A DNA stretch of 64,000 bases from Acanthosepion esculentum (lineage: Eukaryota; Mollusca; Cephalopoda; Sepiida; Sepiidae), in assembly GCA_964036315.1 (NCBI GenBank), contig OZ038478.1:140724656-140788655 (forward strand), read 5' to 3'. How positions within the stretch are numbered: the first letter of the stretch is position 1; every line of letters starts with the position of its first letter. Made by a program: the position numbers and the translations under genes. This document shows positions 1-11,608 of this stretch, in pieces. A model generated the notes under the pieces. The model was not told where the DNA came from. It saw only the letters and a list, made by a program, of their open reading frames with translations, and did not search any database.

Positions 1-473
1 TTACTTAAATGAGTATATTACTGAGATTGTTCTCAGTGAGATGTGGGAAGTTGAGGAGGGAATGGCCTTTGTCTTCCAACGTTAGGTTTGAGGAAAAGAT
101 CAGGACGAAGAGCTTCTCCTTCTCTGTCGAGTAGAATATAACATCAGGGTTATAAATAGTAAGTACAGCAGCTTTGCCTCCGTTGATAATTTAGTTGTTG
201 ATTCCCCAGATTCAATTTGTTTCTTTTCAGCATTTGTCTGGACAGCCCGAACGTAGCTGCCCTTTGCATTTGCCAGAACAATCTTACAGCGACTGCGGTC
301 GGTTCTGAGAGTAGTAAGGGCCAGATTACATCCGCTCCTTGCAATAGATTTACTGTTTCCGGTGAGTTACCGCAGCATGATATTAAGGGGTAAATGAGTG
401 ATGACTGTTTATGCTTGATTTTTTTTTGTGGGGTGCATGAAACACTCCATTCAAGAAAGCATCCATTCAGAGA
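1..473. other. No recognisable gene
   Basis: AT-moderate sequence with only short, unconvincing reading frames. I see no domain, RNA gene or clear repeat in it. Confidence 0.5.
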
Positions 474-1064
474 TTAGCGCAGTAAGTTTAGGGGCAGGAT
501 GTCTGAAGAAGTTTGGGAGTGGGGCATCTGTGATAAAGGACGGAAAACTGCCCTAGTCTGCCTTTGCGTAGCGAAAAACGGTAAATCAGAGAATGTTATT
601 AGTTTGGAGGCAATCTGGCTATTAAATAAGAAATGGTATAACGCGCCAATAGGGGTGGGGGTCAAACCTCTGCTGAGAATTTGTTGAGGAAGGATGTTAG
701 AAAAATATCGAGAAGTTTCGCTTGCTATACCGTCGAATCCGGGATTCGGTGTGTTCTTCAATGATCTGGGTGAGTTCATAGCCGATGGAGAAATCCCTGT
801 AATATCTACCTTTCTAATCGTTTTTTTTTTAGAATGGACTAACCACTCTTTGTGGTGAACATTGAAATCACTGCGTATGTGATAACTGGCCGAGGGATAT
901 ACGATAAGGATATTGTTAATCTTCTGTGATATTCGATCGAAGATTACCGATAATTCATCCTGAGGACGATACAGAGCAACGAGGAATGTAGCACTATGGA
1001 TATGTTCCACGCGCAACTTTTTTTTTGACCCTGTCCCACGGAAACCCGACTTTAATGTAAGCAC
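474..1064 (-). pseudogene. Jockey-like LINE endonuclease relic
   Basis: The minus frame from 1064 to 474 (196 codons) resembles the apurinic endonuclease of Jockey-type non-LTR retrotransposons, which nicks target DNA to prime reverse transcription. Seen: a LYRPQDE-type strand near residue 31, then YPSASYHIRSDFNVHHKEW around residues 56-74, where family members read GDFN followed by HH-EW. The glycine before the catalytic Asp-Asn pair is serine here. After about residue 80 the similarity moves to another frame, so the rest of this frame is out of register. No RT follows and no LINE 3-prime end is nearby, so this is an orphan fragment. Similarity is recognised from memory of the family. Confidence 0.6.
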
Positions 1065-2005
1065 CGTGTCCGTGATCGTGTCGATTTAGCTGGTCATATT
1101 TTTTTATAAATTAGCGAGTAACCCAAGATTGTGAGCTCCTGCAATGGGATTGATGTATTGATACCCGTTTCATACAGGAATAGGTTAGGTTTAGTCTAAA
1201 GAAGATAAAATTCCAATCCTGGGAATTAAAATATATTATATACCTGGGTTCTACTGTTTGTCATTTTCAATTTGATTGCTTTTATGTTTGTTATGGTGCA
1301 TGACTAATAGGCAGTAAGACACACATTCATTGGCGATGCACGCATAAATGACCTGGGCTGACTGGTCCGGGGATACTGCTGCAACAGTACTCATGATCAT
1401 GGCCGCATCGAGCGGCGCCACCAGAGGCCACTGCAAGGTCCAAACCCCATTCACAATTGGCAGTACAATAACCAGATACTATACAAATGCTGATAGCAAA
1501 ACCTCCTACTAATTTACTCTAAGGTTCGTATCCTTGACTATCATGCAGATAACGCCAAAACCCAGAAAAAGTTTACCACCAACACCCTTAATGAGGAGAC
1601 GAATAACCTAGGAAAGATCCATGTGTGATACTCGGAGTGTACGTGACTCATCCGCTTAGAGGTCAGGACAGCAGAATTCCTTCCGCTCAGAGACCTAGGG
1701 TACAAAGGGAAGTTCGTACACATACATTGGGAGAAGGGAAGATAAAGAATGTTACGTGGGGGCGTATACATCTCTTTCCCCGATTAAATTATGAACATCA
1801 ATATGTGATACTGTACACACACACACACATACATACACACACACATATATATATATATAACTAGTTATAATTAAGAAAAATGATAATATTAATTTTCTTA
1901 TGATTTACTTCATAATATATTTATTAACTAATGGAAATAATCAGCATTGGAATATTTTACTGATGTTTATGTCGAATTTCAGAAGCCGTTTTATTTCTAC
2001 AAACT

Positions 2006-2051
<46 letters not shown>

Positions 2052-2935
2052 CACTGAGGACATGAGGTGGTGAAATTTTGATTGTAAGCAGGAAAGCGTT
2101 ATGCCAAAATGTAATGTTAACTGAATAGAGAGAGCCCCAGAGTGAGAGAGAGAGACTGGAGGCATTTTCAATGGTGAAAATCGGACCGACTGGATTTCTT
2201 CTCTACTGAAGTTTATTTTTCTTATCTATCAAGAGCCTGGCATGCGGTTGAAAACAGATTTGGAGAAAAATGTTATCTCTTCCTTGCATATTTAGGGAAA
2301 CAAATATATTTTCGCTGACGGAAACGAAATGGGAAATGAAAACAAGGAGTGAACCCATTGTGAGTGTCGAAGTTATGAAGATCGATCCTGTCGTGTCAGG
2401 CAGGTGATCTGCTTTATGATTTCGCCAGACCGAAATCAGCACAGGGATGGAGAACAATTTTATCTCTTCCTTGAGATTTTTTTTTTTTAAGCTTGTCACT
2501 CCAAGCAAGGTTGGAGGCCACTAGCACGCAAGGGGTTACAGAAGGTTTGAAGGAAGAGCAGATAGGAGTGGTAAAGGAGTTCAATTTTGATTGGCTGAAC
2601 TAGCGTGGGGATGATAGATAGAGACAAGATTTTCGGGGGGTTGGATTTTACACGTCGAATAATGTAGACCTGTCCTCTGACTGGAAACTGCACTCCAGTT
2701 AAAGGGGGGGGGCACCCCACTGGCTATTTATAAATGTACACGTCCTCAACTGTCTATTTATAAATGTACACGTCGACGTGCTTAATAAAATGTTTTAAGT
2801 TGAAATCCTCGTTTTGATGTATTTTGTCTCCGAATAAAAAACCGACTAACGAACACCGGCTGAGAGAAGATGGGAGAGAGAAGATTGTATTGGGACCTAG
2901 AGAAATCCAGAACGTGGGAGCTGTGCAACATATGG

Positions 2936-2936
<1 letters not shown>
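1065..2936. other. Intergenic, no gene; short microsatellites
   Basis: No convincing coding frame. It holds a (CA)n/(TA)n tract at about 1816-1859, (TA)n at 2011-2049, a short GA tract near 2135-2155 and a G run near 2704-2711. The bases around 2500-2550 resemble a short stretch at 42,100-42,150, so part of this is probably an old dispersed repeat. Confidence 0.5.
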
Positions 2937-3173
<237 letters not shown>

Positions 3174-4273
3174 TTGGATATTCTCCAAATACTGCTCATT
3201 AACCATGATACCCTGTACTATCATTAGTTATCGTCGTCCAGAGGAATAAACATGTCCCCAGAGAATAATACTCCCACCCCCGTGCTTAAATGTAAAATGG
3301 ATATTTTGGGTTTTGGTAACTTCAGTCACTTTCCTCCATCCATACCGGAAGTTCCTGTGACTAAATAATTCAAGTTTTGTTTCATCTGACTATAAAACAG
3401 ATTTCTAATATTTACTCGAATGTTCTCGATGACTCTTCTAGCATAAGCTAATCTGCATATGTATGTGTCGGGGCTAGCTCCTCCTCAGTCCATTAATCCT
3501 TCAACAGGGGTCTCTCGCCCCTGGCTATAAATACTGGCTGACCCTTCGTCTCTCTCTCTCTCTCTCTCTTTTCGACTAGGTCTTGGGCCGCTACCTTGCG
3601 CGGAGATGAGGTAAAATCTCTCTCTTTTTCCACTTAGTCCAATATGTAACCTCTCACAGATACAGCGTTTCCCAAATTCTGGACCGCGCCAAGAACAATA
3701 CACGTACGTACGAACACACAACATAAACACATAATTTCTCCATACAAACACTATGTAACTGTTCATGTCTTTGTTTACCTTGTTATTAATATATATTTGT
3801 TTACCCATATATGTCTTGTTTGTTTTCTTTGTCTTCTTTGGACTTAATTAAAGTCCAACATTCTCATGTAGCTGGACCGGCTAGCAGGAAATTTTAACCT
3901 TCTGATATCTCTTCACATCTTCACCCCACGGTCCGCTACATATGTGTTTAGCCTTAAGCAAGGGAGTTGTACTTGCGCGACAAGCTCGAAGTCTTGCACG
4001 ATGAAAGCATCTAGTGTCTGTCTTCGTCGATACATTTAATCCTGATGGCTTTAAATTATTGACAATGTCCTTTGTCCTCATGTAAGCATTCTTCGAGACA
4101 TCTCTAACAATTTTACTTTCCATTCTCTCAGAAATTGACCGTTTTCTTCCAGACTTTAATTTATTCTCAATACAATAAATCTTGTTAATTCATGATAATT
4201 CTAAGAATTGTCGATCTAGGGATATTTAAACGCTTAGAAAGTGTTTTATATTTTGACGCGGTGTCATACTCAT
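3174..4273 (-). pseudogene. Tc1/mariner transposase relic, split by an LTR
   Basis: Read from 4273 down, the minus strand gives the helix-turn-helix part of a Tc1-like transposase: SKRLNIPRSTILRII, then SGRKRSIS, then KNAYMRTKDIVNNLKPSG. The text breaks at 3940, where an apparent LTR intervenes, and resumes at 3463 with LAYARRV and then, with a stop, the first catalytic aspartate context SDETKLELFSHRNFRYGWRK and KHGGGSIILWG, ending near GIMVNEQYLE at the microsatellite. Joining the flanks restores continuity, which supports an insertion. The catalytic C-terminal part is missing. Dead copy; family call is strong. Confidence 0.75.
3464..3940 (+). mobile_element. Probable solo LTR inside Tc1 relic
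   Basis: The stretch begins TGTGTCGGGGC and ends CCGCTACA, i.e. TGT...ACA termini. The short motif TATGT lies directly outside both ends (3458-3462 and 3941-3945), fitting a 4-6 bp target duplication. Removing it makes the Tc1 transposase reading continuous. Internally there is a TATA box (TATAAATA at 3526-3533) followed by a CT tract, as expected for a + strand LTR promoter. No internal region or second LTR is adjacent, so it reads as a solo LTR. It does not obviously match the other LTRs in the window. The left end could be off by 1-3 bases. Confidence 0.6.
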
Positions 4274-4292
4274 CAGAGTAATAGCCGAGCAC

Positions 4293-5219
4293 ATGGTAGA
4301 TGAAAATAAATTCGAAGAAGCGATCTTAGGGGAGCTATCGAGCGAAACTATAAAAATGACCCCCGAACAAGTAGAGCTGGAAAAGGCGAGAATCCAAGCC
4401 CAAATGGAGTTGGAAAAATCCCTAATTGAGCCGGAAACGAGGCTGCGAGAGATCGAATTGGTGAGAAACGGACGTTGGGAAAGCCATGAAGCCTTCGATG
4501 TAGCGAAGCAAGTCCGGCTAGTCCCAAGATTTAATGAGGCTAATGTCGACGAATATTTCGCACGCTTCGAGTGAACAGCCCAGAAACTCGGATGGCCAAA
4601 GGAATGTTGGTCCATATTACGCCAGACGGTGCTCACGGGGAAGGCCCAGAAAATTTACGTGACCCTGCCACCAGAAGGCTGCACCGATTATGAAATAGTA
4701 AAGGCGGCAGTGCTGAAGAGCTTTGAGTTAGTCCAAGAAGCCTACAGGCAGAAATTCCGACTGCAGAGGAAAAAGGAAAACCAGTCGTATGTGGAATTTG
4801 TGCGTGACAAGGAGAACGCGCTAAAAAAGTGGTGCGACGCCCAAAAAATAGAAGGCGACTTTGAGAAACTTCGACAGCTAATATTAGTCGATAAATTCCT
4901 AAATTGTGTGCCGGAAGAAATCAGAGTGCATCTTAGTGAGAAGAAAACCGATACGGGTTACGAGCTGGCTGCACTGGCTGATGAATATACAATCACACAT
5001 CGGAAGGTCAAAGGAAAGTTCTACCTGGGGAGCCAAGGGAACAGAATAAAAGATAATATAGATATGCACCCAACACCAAGGCCAAAAGAAGAAAATAGGA
5101 GCACCTTTAAGAGAGATGGCAGAATGGTGGTCTGCTACAGGTGTGGGCAAACGGGGCACATAGCCATAAGGTGCCAACTGGGAAAAGGACCAGAAGCAAA
5201 CCGCACACCGGCGGGATAA
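4293..5219 (+). pseudogene. Gag, SCAN-like capsid plus zinc knuckle
   Basis: A 309-codon frame beginning at ATG 4293 with one in-frame TGA at 4572-4574 in a context (FE-stop-TAQKLGWP) where related gags carry tryptophan, so one base change explains it. Residues 1-95 are charged and helical (QVELEKARIQAQMELEKS). Residues from about 115 to 245 look like the SCAN/capsid fold of gypsy gags (YRQKFRLQRKK, DKFLNCVPEEIRVHL, ELAALADEYTITH). A CCHC knuckle CYRCGQTGHIAIRC (spacing 2-4-4) lies at 5133-5174. Gag would form the particle and bind the RNA. Protease follows in another frame, and the start follows directly on the Tc1 relic, so no leader remains. Confidence 0.8.
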
Positions 5220-5307
5220 CCCCCAAGGATCTGTCACGACGGACAGAGGGTATGAGTCATATCGTCCATGGACGAGGAAAGGGAACATAAAGGGTCCCCA
5301 TAAAGAA

Positions 5308-5844
5308 CCCGTGGAAGTACAGATATTGAGGGACACAGGAGCGTCCCAATCACTGCTGGTGAGAGAAAAGGTACCGAAAGGGGTACTAAAAGCGGCACAC
5401 GAGACAGTGCAAATCGAAGGCATTGGCGGGAGAAGGATGAAAATCCCACTACGCAGAGTAACATTGGAGTCGAAGTGGAGAACTGGACCAATCCAGGTGG
5501 TAGTAGTGGATAAACTGCTAATAAAGGACATCTCCCTACTACTACAGATAAGGGCAGAGAAAAGCCAGCCAAATGGGGTGACCAAGCCAGGCACCCAGAA
5601 CGGGGAAAATAAAGAGGCATCAGGGCCAAGGGAGCGATATAATTTAAGAAGTCGCTCACAGATCGACAAAGTGGATGAGGGTGAAATCCAGCTCCAGCAG
5701 CTCGGAAAGCCGAGAAGGGATCTCATCGTTCGGAACGATGAAAGTCAGGAAAAGCTGTACAATCAGATCGGCAAATCCGACGGGAATATATTCTCCAATG
5801 TTTATCATCTCCAGGATGGAATACTAATGAGGAGATGGAGATAA
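5308..5844 (+). pseudogene. Retropepsin-like protease with acidic tail
   Basis: Frame +1 relative to gag. The active-site strand reads VQILRDTGASQSLL, with the DTGA of a retroviral-type aspartic protease at about 5332-5343, followed by a flap-like segment rich in Gly and Arg (IEGIGGRRMKI) and VVVVDKLLIKDISLLL. The usual second LGND-type motif after the last strand is replaced by LLLQIRAE, so the fold is probably broken. After about residue 85 comes a polar linker (GPRERYNLRSRS) ending ILMRRWR, which in this family leads into integrase. A TAA at 5842-5844 stops it before integrase. Confidence 0.75.
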
Positions 5845-5904
5845 AAAAAGGCAGCCCTAACCGGGGGTCAAAACGCATTCCGACAGGTGGTGGAACCAAA
5901 ATAT

Positions 5905-6650
5905 ACCGAGAGCACATGAGGTACCTATGGCTGGCCATCTGGGTATAGCCAAGACCCGTGATAAGCTACTGGAACATTTCTACTGGCCAGGGGTAGACAA
6001 GGACGAAAAGGCGTTTTCCGAGTCATGTAAGGTATGCCAAAACATTGGTACGCCAAAACAGAAGATTACTCCCGCGCCATTAAAGCCGATACCAGCAATG
6101 GAGGAACCCTTCTTCCGGGTCCCGATGGATTGCGTGGGCCCTCTGTCCCAAACGAAAGCAGGGAACAAGTACATCCTGACGCTAATGTGCACAGCAACAA
6201 GGTTCCCAGAGGCTATTCCGTAAGGACAATATACACGAGGAAAGTGGTTGAAGCGATGATCAGTTTCTACGTGAAGGCGGGACTACACCAGACGAAAGAG
6301 ACCGATAAGAGATCTAACTTCACGTCGAGACTCTTCAAAAGGGTGACACATGTTCGATCAAGCGCCTACCACCCTCAGTTCCAGAGAGCGCTGGAAAGAT
6401 TTCATTCCACCCTAAAGAATATGTTAAGAGCATACTGCGCGGAGCAGAAGCAGGATTGGGAGTGTGCATTACCCTTTGTGCTATTTGCTGCGACGAGCGC
6501 AGTGCAAGAGTCATTAGGGTTCAGTCCCTTTGAATTGCTGTACGGACGATCAGTGAGAGGACCGTTACAGATAGCAAAGGAGCGAGGGATAGAACAAGAG
6601 GACTTAACCAAAGAAGCATCAGCGTACGTGGGTCGGTTGAAAAAAACTGA
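5905..6650 (+). pseudogene. Integrase (H2C2 and DDE core), frameshifted
   Basis: Integrase inserts cDNA into the chromosome. Seen: the H2C2 zinc-binding N-terminus (HEVPMAGHLG, then YWPGVDKDEKAF and SCKVCQ) at about 5911-6045; first catalytic Asp in VPMDCVGPLSQ near 6120; second Asp in KETDKRSNFTS near 6298-6330, where families read TDxGSNF so Gly is Arg here; Glu in AYHPQFQRALERFHST near 6364-6411. The first part runs in frame 2 to a stop at 6221-6223, and the rest is in frame 1, so a frameshift near 6220 splits the DDE triad. The C-terminal GPY/F region is missing: the sequence jumps from GRLKK straight to the RT N-terminus. Its position before RT marks the Gmr1-type order. Confidence 0.8.
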
Positions 6651-7460
6651 ATCACTTGTCAGGTTCTGAGCGAGACGATTTAGAAAAACGGATGAAGGTA
6701 TTCCCAGGACTGTTCTCAGACGTCCCTAGCAGAACAACGATGATGCAGCATGACGTCGAGTTACCTCGAGGAACACCGATAAATCAACATCCTTCCTCCT
6801 TCATCAGCTTCATCCTTCCTGCGGAAAATGAATCTGTTGAAGGCGGAAATCAAGTCCACGCGAGAAAACGAGATCATAGAACCAAGTGATAGCGCTTGGG
6901 CTTCACCCTTTATATTGAGAGGAAAAGAAGATGGGACTATGAGATTCTGCACGGACTACAGTAAGGTCAACGCGGTGACCAAAGCGGATTGTTTCCCAAT
7001 TCACAGCGTGGAGGACTGCATCGACTGAATAGGTCGTGCTAAATACATCACTAAATTCGACCTGTTGAACGGTTACTGGGCGGTGAACTTAACCGAGGAA
7101 GCCAAGGCCATCTCTGCCTTTGTAGTCCCAGGTGGAGCCTATCAACATCGGGTAATGCCTTTCGGGATGAAGAATTCCCAGGCTAAGAACCAAAAGTCTC
7201 GCCAGCACAGAAGGGGTAGACGCCTACATCGATGACATTGTCTAAAGCAACACATAGGAAGATCATGTGGCCATCCAAAAGAAAATAATTGATATGCTGG
7301 AAAGTCAGGCGAAATACCAAGTCTTACAAGACTATCCCACCCCCAAAACAGTTAGAGGACTGAGGAGATTTCTCGGGATGGCAGGCTATTACAGATGGCT
7401 TTGTAAAAATGTTTCTGGAAGGACAGCGCCCCTAACCGACTTGCTGAATAATGGGACGAG
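6651..7460 (+). pseudogene. RT copy 0 (first, partial)
   Basis: Starts abruptly after integrase at SGSERDDLEK and runs FPGLFSDVP, then (frame shifted) NEIIEPSDSAWASPF, RFCTDYSKVNA, ITKFDLLNGYWAV, VMPFGMKNSQ, YIDDIV, RRFLGMAGYYRWL. These are standard gypsy RT motifs including the catalytic YIDD near 7229. Together with unit 1 it is closest to a working sequence: it lacks the nonsense mutations shared by units 2-9. It has its own damage: a TGA at 7026-7028, a deletion of about a dozen bases near 7183, and loss of roughly 100 bases before QDYPTPKT near 7295. Ends at the unit junction GGGACGAG at 7453-7460. Confidence 0.8.
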
Positions 7461-8481
7461 TGAAGACCGGTCAGTTGAAGATGCCGAGTCGAAGTGGGAG
7501 GGACAGACCGGGAAGGATCCACCCCTTAAGTTAAAGAACTCCGCGATTCTGAATGACCTTGGAGAAAAACTTAATCAATTATCAGGTTCTGAGCGAGACG
7601 ATTTAGAAAAACTGATAAAGTGATACCCAGGACTGTTCTCAGACGTACCTAGAAAAACAACGATGATGCAGCATGACGTAGAGATAACTCGTGGAACGCC
7701 GATAAATCAACATCCTTATAGGCTGAAACCACGCAGATGAAGGTGATAAAGGAGGAAATCGAGTACATGCTTGAAAACGAGTTCATAGAATCAAGTGATA
7801 GCGCTTGGGCTTCACCCTGTGTATTGGGAGGAAAGGAAGTTGGGATTATGAGATTCTGCACGCAGTAGAGCAAGGTCTACGCGGTGACCAAAGTGGATTG
7901 TTTCCCAATTCCCCGCGTGGAGTATAGCATCGACCGAATAGGTGGTGCTAAAGACATAACTAAATTCGACCTGTTCAAGGGTTACTGGGCGCTGTACTTA
8001 ACCGAGGAAGCCAAGACCATCTCTGCCATTGTAGTCCCAGGTGGAGCCTATCAATATCGGGTAATGCCTTTCGGGATGAAGAATTCGCACACTACATTTA
8101 TGAGGCTAAGAACCAAATGTCTCGCCGCCATAGAAGGAGTAGACGCCTATATCGACGATATTGTTGTCTACAGCAACTCATAGGAAGACCATATGGACAT
8201 CGAAAATGAATTCATTGAGATGCTGGACGCAGCAAACTTAATCATCAATCTGATGAAGAGAGAATTCGAGGCGGCTACAGTCAAGTACCTTGGTCATACT
8301 CTCTGCTACGGTAAAGTTATGCCAAGTGAGGGGAAATTCCAAGACATACAGAACTATCCCACCCACGAAACAGTTAGAGAACTGAGGAGATTTCTCGGGT
8401 TGGCAGGTTATTACAGATGGCTTGTAAAAATGTTTCTGGAAAGAATGCGCCCCTAACCGACTTACTGGAAAAGGGGATGAG
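7461..8481 (+). repeat. RT unit 1, best preserved palm
   Basis: The palm is open from 7884 to 8183 and contains ITKFDLFKGYWAL, VMPFGMKNS and DAYIDDIVVYSN, i.e. an intact YIDD catalytic motif. The thumb (KYLGHTL to FLGLAGYYRWL) is open at 8193-8456. Damage: the shared TGA before YPGLFSDV at 7621-7623, a frameshift near 7737 in the fingers, a TAG at 7867-7869 where others read Asp-Tyr, and the TAG after NSNS at 8181-8183. It lacks the stops after IPRV and TKFEL. Confidence 0.85.
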
Positions 8482-9504
8482 TGAAGACCGGTCAGTTGAA
8501 GATGTCGAGACGAAGGAGGAGCGGCAGAGCGGGAAGGATCCATCTCTTAAGATAAAGAACTCGCCGATTCTGAATGACCTTGGAGAAAACCTTAATCACT
8601 TGTCAGGTTCTGAGCGACACGATTTAGACAAACTGATAAAGTGATACCCAGGACTGTTCTCAGACGTAGCTAGAAAAACAATGATGATGTAGCATGACGA
8701 AGAGATAACTCGAGGAATGCCGATAAATCAACATTCTTATAGGCTGAAACAACGGAAGATGAAGCTGATGAAGGAGGAAATCGAATACATGCTGGAAAAC
8801 GAGATCATAGAACCAAGTGATAGCGCTTGGGCTTCACCCTGTGTATTGGGAGGAAAGTAAGATTGGACTATGAGATTCTGCACGGACTACAGGAAGGTCA
8901 ACGCGGTGACAGAAGCTGTTTGTTTCCCCATTCCCCGCGTGTAGGACGGCATCGACCGAATAAGTCGTGCTATGTACATCACGAAATTCGAATTGTAGAT
9001 GGATTACTGGGCGGTGCCCTAAACGGAGTAAGCCAAGACCATCTCTGCCTTTGTAGTCCCAGGAAGTGCCTATCAATATCGGGTAATGCCTTTCGGGATG
9101 AAGAATTCCCAGGCTACATTTATGAGGATAATAACCAAATCTCTCGCCTCCATAGAATGTGTAGACGCCTACATCGATGACATTAATGTCAACAGCAACA
9201 CATAGGATGACCCTGTGGACATCCAAAATAAAGTAATTGAGATCCTGGATGCAGAATATCTTAACCATCATTGTGATGAAGAGTGAATTCGGGGCGGCTA
9301 CAGTCAAGTACCTTGGGAATACTCTTGGCTACGGTAAAGTTACGCCAAGTGAGGCGAAATTCCAAGACATACAGAACTATCCCACCCACGAAACAGTTAG
9401 AGAACTGAGGAGATTTCTCGGGATGGCAGGTTATTACAGATGGCTTGTAAAAATCTTACTGGAAGGACAGCGCCCCTAACCGACTTACTGGAAAAGGGGA
9501 CGAG
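8482..9504 (+). repeat. RT unit 2
   Basis: First unit showing the stop set common to the rest of the array: TAG after PIPRV near 8941, TAG after TKFEL near 8997, TAA in the YWAVP-stop context near 9020. It also has a private TAA at 8858-8860 in the LGGK-stop-DWTM stretch and a TAG at 8690-8692. It ends with FLGMAGYYRWL and the frame-shifted MACKNLTGRTAP reading. Confidence 0.85.
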
Positions 9505-10178
9505 TGAAGACCGGTCAGTTGAAGATGTCGAGACGAAGGAGGAGCGGCAGAGCGGGAAGGATCCATCTCTTAAGTTAAAGAACTCGGCGATTCTGAATGA
9601 CCTTGGAGAAAACCTTAATCACATGTCAGGTTCTGAGCGAGACGATTTAGAAAAACCTATCAAGTGATACCCAGGACTGTTATCAGACGTACCTAGAAAA
9701 ACAACGATGAAGCAGCATGACGAAGAGATAACTCGAGGAATGCCGATAAATCAACATCCTTATCGGCTGAAACCACGGAAGATGAAGCTGATGAAGGAGG
9801 AAATCGAATACATGCTAGAAAACGAGATCATAGAACCAAGTGATAGAGCTTGGGCTTCACCCTGTGTATTGGGAGGAAAGGAAGATTGGACTATGAGATT
9901 CTGCACGGAATACAGGAAGGTCAACGCTGTGACCGAAGCGGTTTGTTTCCCCATTCCCCGCGTGTAGGACGACATCGACCGAATATGTCGTGCTATATAC
10001 ATCACGAAATTCGAATTGTAGATTGATTACTGGGCGGTCCCCTAAACTGAGTAAGCCAAGGCCATCTCTGCCTTTGCAGTCCCAGGAAGTGCCTATCAAT
10101 ATCGGGTAATGCCTTTCGGGATGAAGAATTCCAAGGCTACATTTATGAGGATAATAACCACATCTCTCGCCGCCATAG

Positions 10179-10949
10179 TGTAACACTATGAGTCCGATAT
10201 ATGCGCACACGTGTGTGTGTGTGCGCCCGCACATCTGTGTGTGTGTATATATACACCCCCACATCTCTGTGTGCGTGCGCGCACACATATGTGCGAGAAG
10301 ATTAGTTAGATTTGACCTGGGCATCAAACTTCAAGACCAAATGATTAGATTAGGAATCTAGATAAAAACATGTTTGGACATATGGCGAAAAGGGTAGATA
10401 AGTGTTAAGTACTTTCAAAATACTAAGATAGGAAAAAGACCGGCTCTAGTCAAAACTTAAAAGGGTTTGAATTTAATGTCCCTGAATCGGAGTCAGCTAG
10501 GCTAAGAAATATTTTTATGTCCACTTTCTACAAAGAGAGATATGGTCATGAAAATGTTATGGGTTTATTCGTGGGTGTCCCTTGTCCGAAAATGATGAAA
10601 GAGGATTCTCCATATATACGGCAGCGCTTTGGGCCACGAGTAGTTAGACTTAGTTTAGGTTCGAGGAAGGTTGATTTAGGCCGGAGCACGTAACATCGAA
10701 GAGCGACCCATTAGCAGCCGGACATTGTTAGTTCAGATATATATTTTTTCCGCCAGCCGAGAATCAACCAAGAGTTATCATCCACAAAATGGTCACACAC
10801 CTTCTCTCCTCTTTTCGTCCTACCCAAGTTTGTAGTTGTGTTTTTCTTTTACCTGTGAGCCTACCTCTCGCTCGATCCACCGCACAGAAATTCTACGACG
10901 TGGGGTCTATATCTTTGTGCAGCGAGCTGCAGAGGTTGGTAGTCTCACA
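10179..10949 (+). repeat. 5-prime LTR of copy 1
   Basis: Starts TGTAACACTATGAG (two bases shorter than the 3-prime LTR start, and with a changed terminus) and ends AGTCTCACA. Contains a CG/TG-rich alternating purine-pyrimidine stretch at about 10198-10292. Confidence 0.88.
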
Positions 10950-10950
10950 T

Positions 10951-10970
10951 TGGCGCCCCCGACCAGGATC
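10951..10970 (+). promoter_or_regulatory. Primer-binding site
   Basis: TGGCGCCCCCGACCAGGATC lies one base after the 5-prime LTR. TGG complements the CCA end of a tRNA. I do not assign the tRNA. Copy 2 has the same site with two changes. Confidence 0.75.
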
Positions 10971-11608
10971 GACCTTGGGTTGCACGCTAGTACGATAGAC
11001 TTTGTGGAGGAAGGAGAAGGAAGGAAAGATCGAATCGTCCGATTAAACACTCAATATATGTGCATAGGTGTATGTGTATATATGTGTAAATGAGTGAAGA
11101 CTTCGATAATCCGATAGACACAGATACGTGTGTACAAAAAAAAAAATAAAAAAAAAAATTTAGGAAAAACAAAAAACAACCAAACCAAAACAAAAACAGA
11201 CGAACGACGAAACAAAGACAGATAAAAACAGAGGAAAAAGGAGGAAAGGGAAGAGTTAAAAAGAAAGTGACGCAGAGTGAGAGAGAGAAAGGAAGCAAGA
11301 AAGGAGGCACAGACAGATACACACTCCTTTCCCCCTTAGAGAACGGACACTTCAAGTACTGTAGATTTTAATTTTTTTTTAATTTTTACTACATCTAGGA
11401 GGACGACTGCAATGAACAAGTAAACAAACACTAAAAAAAAAAAAAAAAAAAAAAGAAAATAAAAAATAAAAAGAAAAAATGAAAGAAACAGAAAAAGGGA
11501 ATCTATTCCGGTCCCTGCAAGGTCGGCTGAAAATTTGTTCTTTTGTTTTATTTTTTTTTGGTCCTTGTTGTTTCTAACTAGTGTGTCTGGCTGGCATTTA
11601 ATAGAAAT
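10971..11608 (+). other. Untranslated leader of copy 1
   Basis: A-rich leader between the primer site and gag, with poly-A tracts near 11126-11150 and 11432-11453. The antisense strand gives a Phe/Leu-rich open frame that is a composition artefact. A packaging signal would be expected here, but none can be recognised by eye. Confidence 0.6.

Noticed and set aside
2496..2720. 74-codon minus frame as a gene
   Set aside because: No motif; the region resembles a short dispersed repeat also seen near 42,100.
3464..3866. Shorter LTR ending ACATTCTCA with TGTA duplication
   Set aside because: Removing 3464-3940 restores the Tc1 reading, whereas the shorter interval leaves unexplained bases in the transposase.
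4899..5726. 275-codon minus frame opposite gag and protease
   Set aside because: Antisense shadow; the + strand shows SCAN-like, CCHC and DTGA motifs.
10987..11355. 122-codon Phe/Leu-rich minus frame, repeated at 19,377-19,745
   Set aside because: Antisense of the A/G-rich leader of the gag-only LTR element; hydrophobic by composition, no domain.
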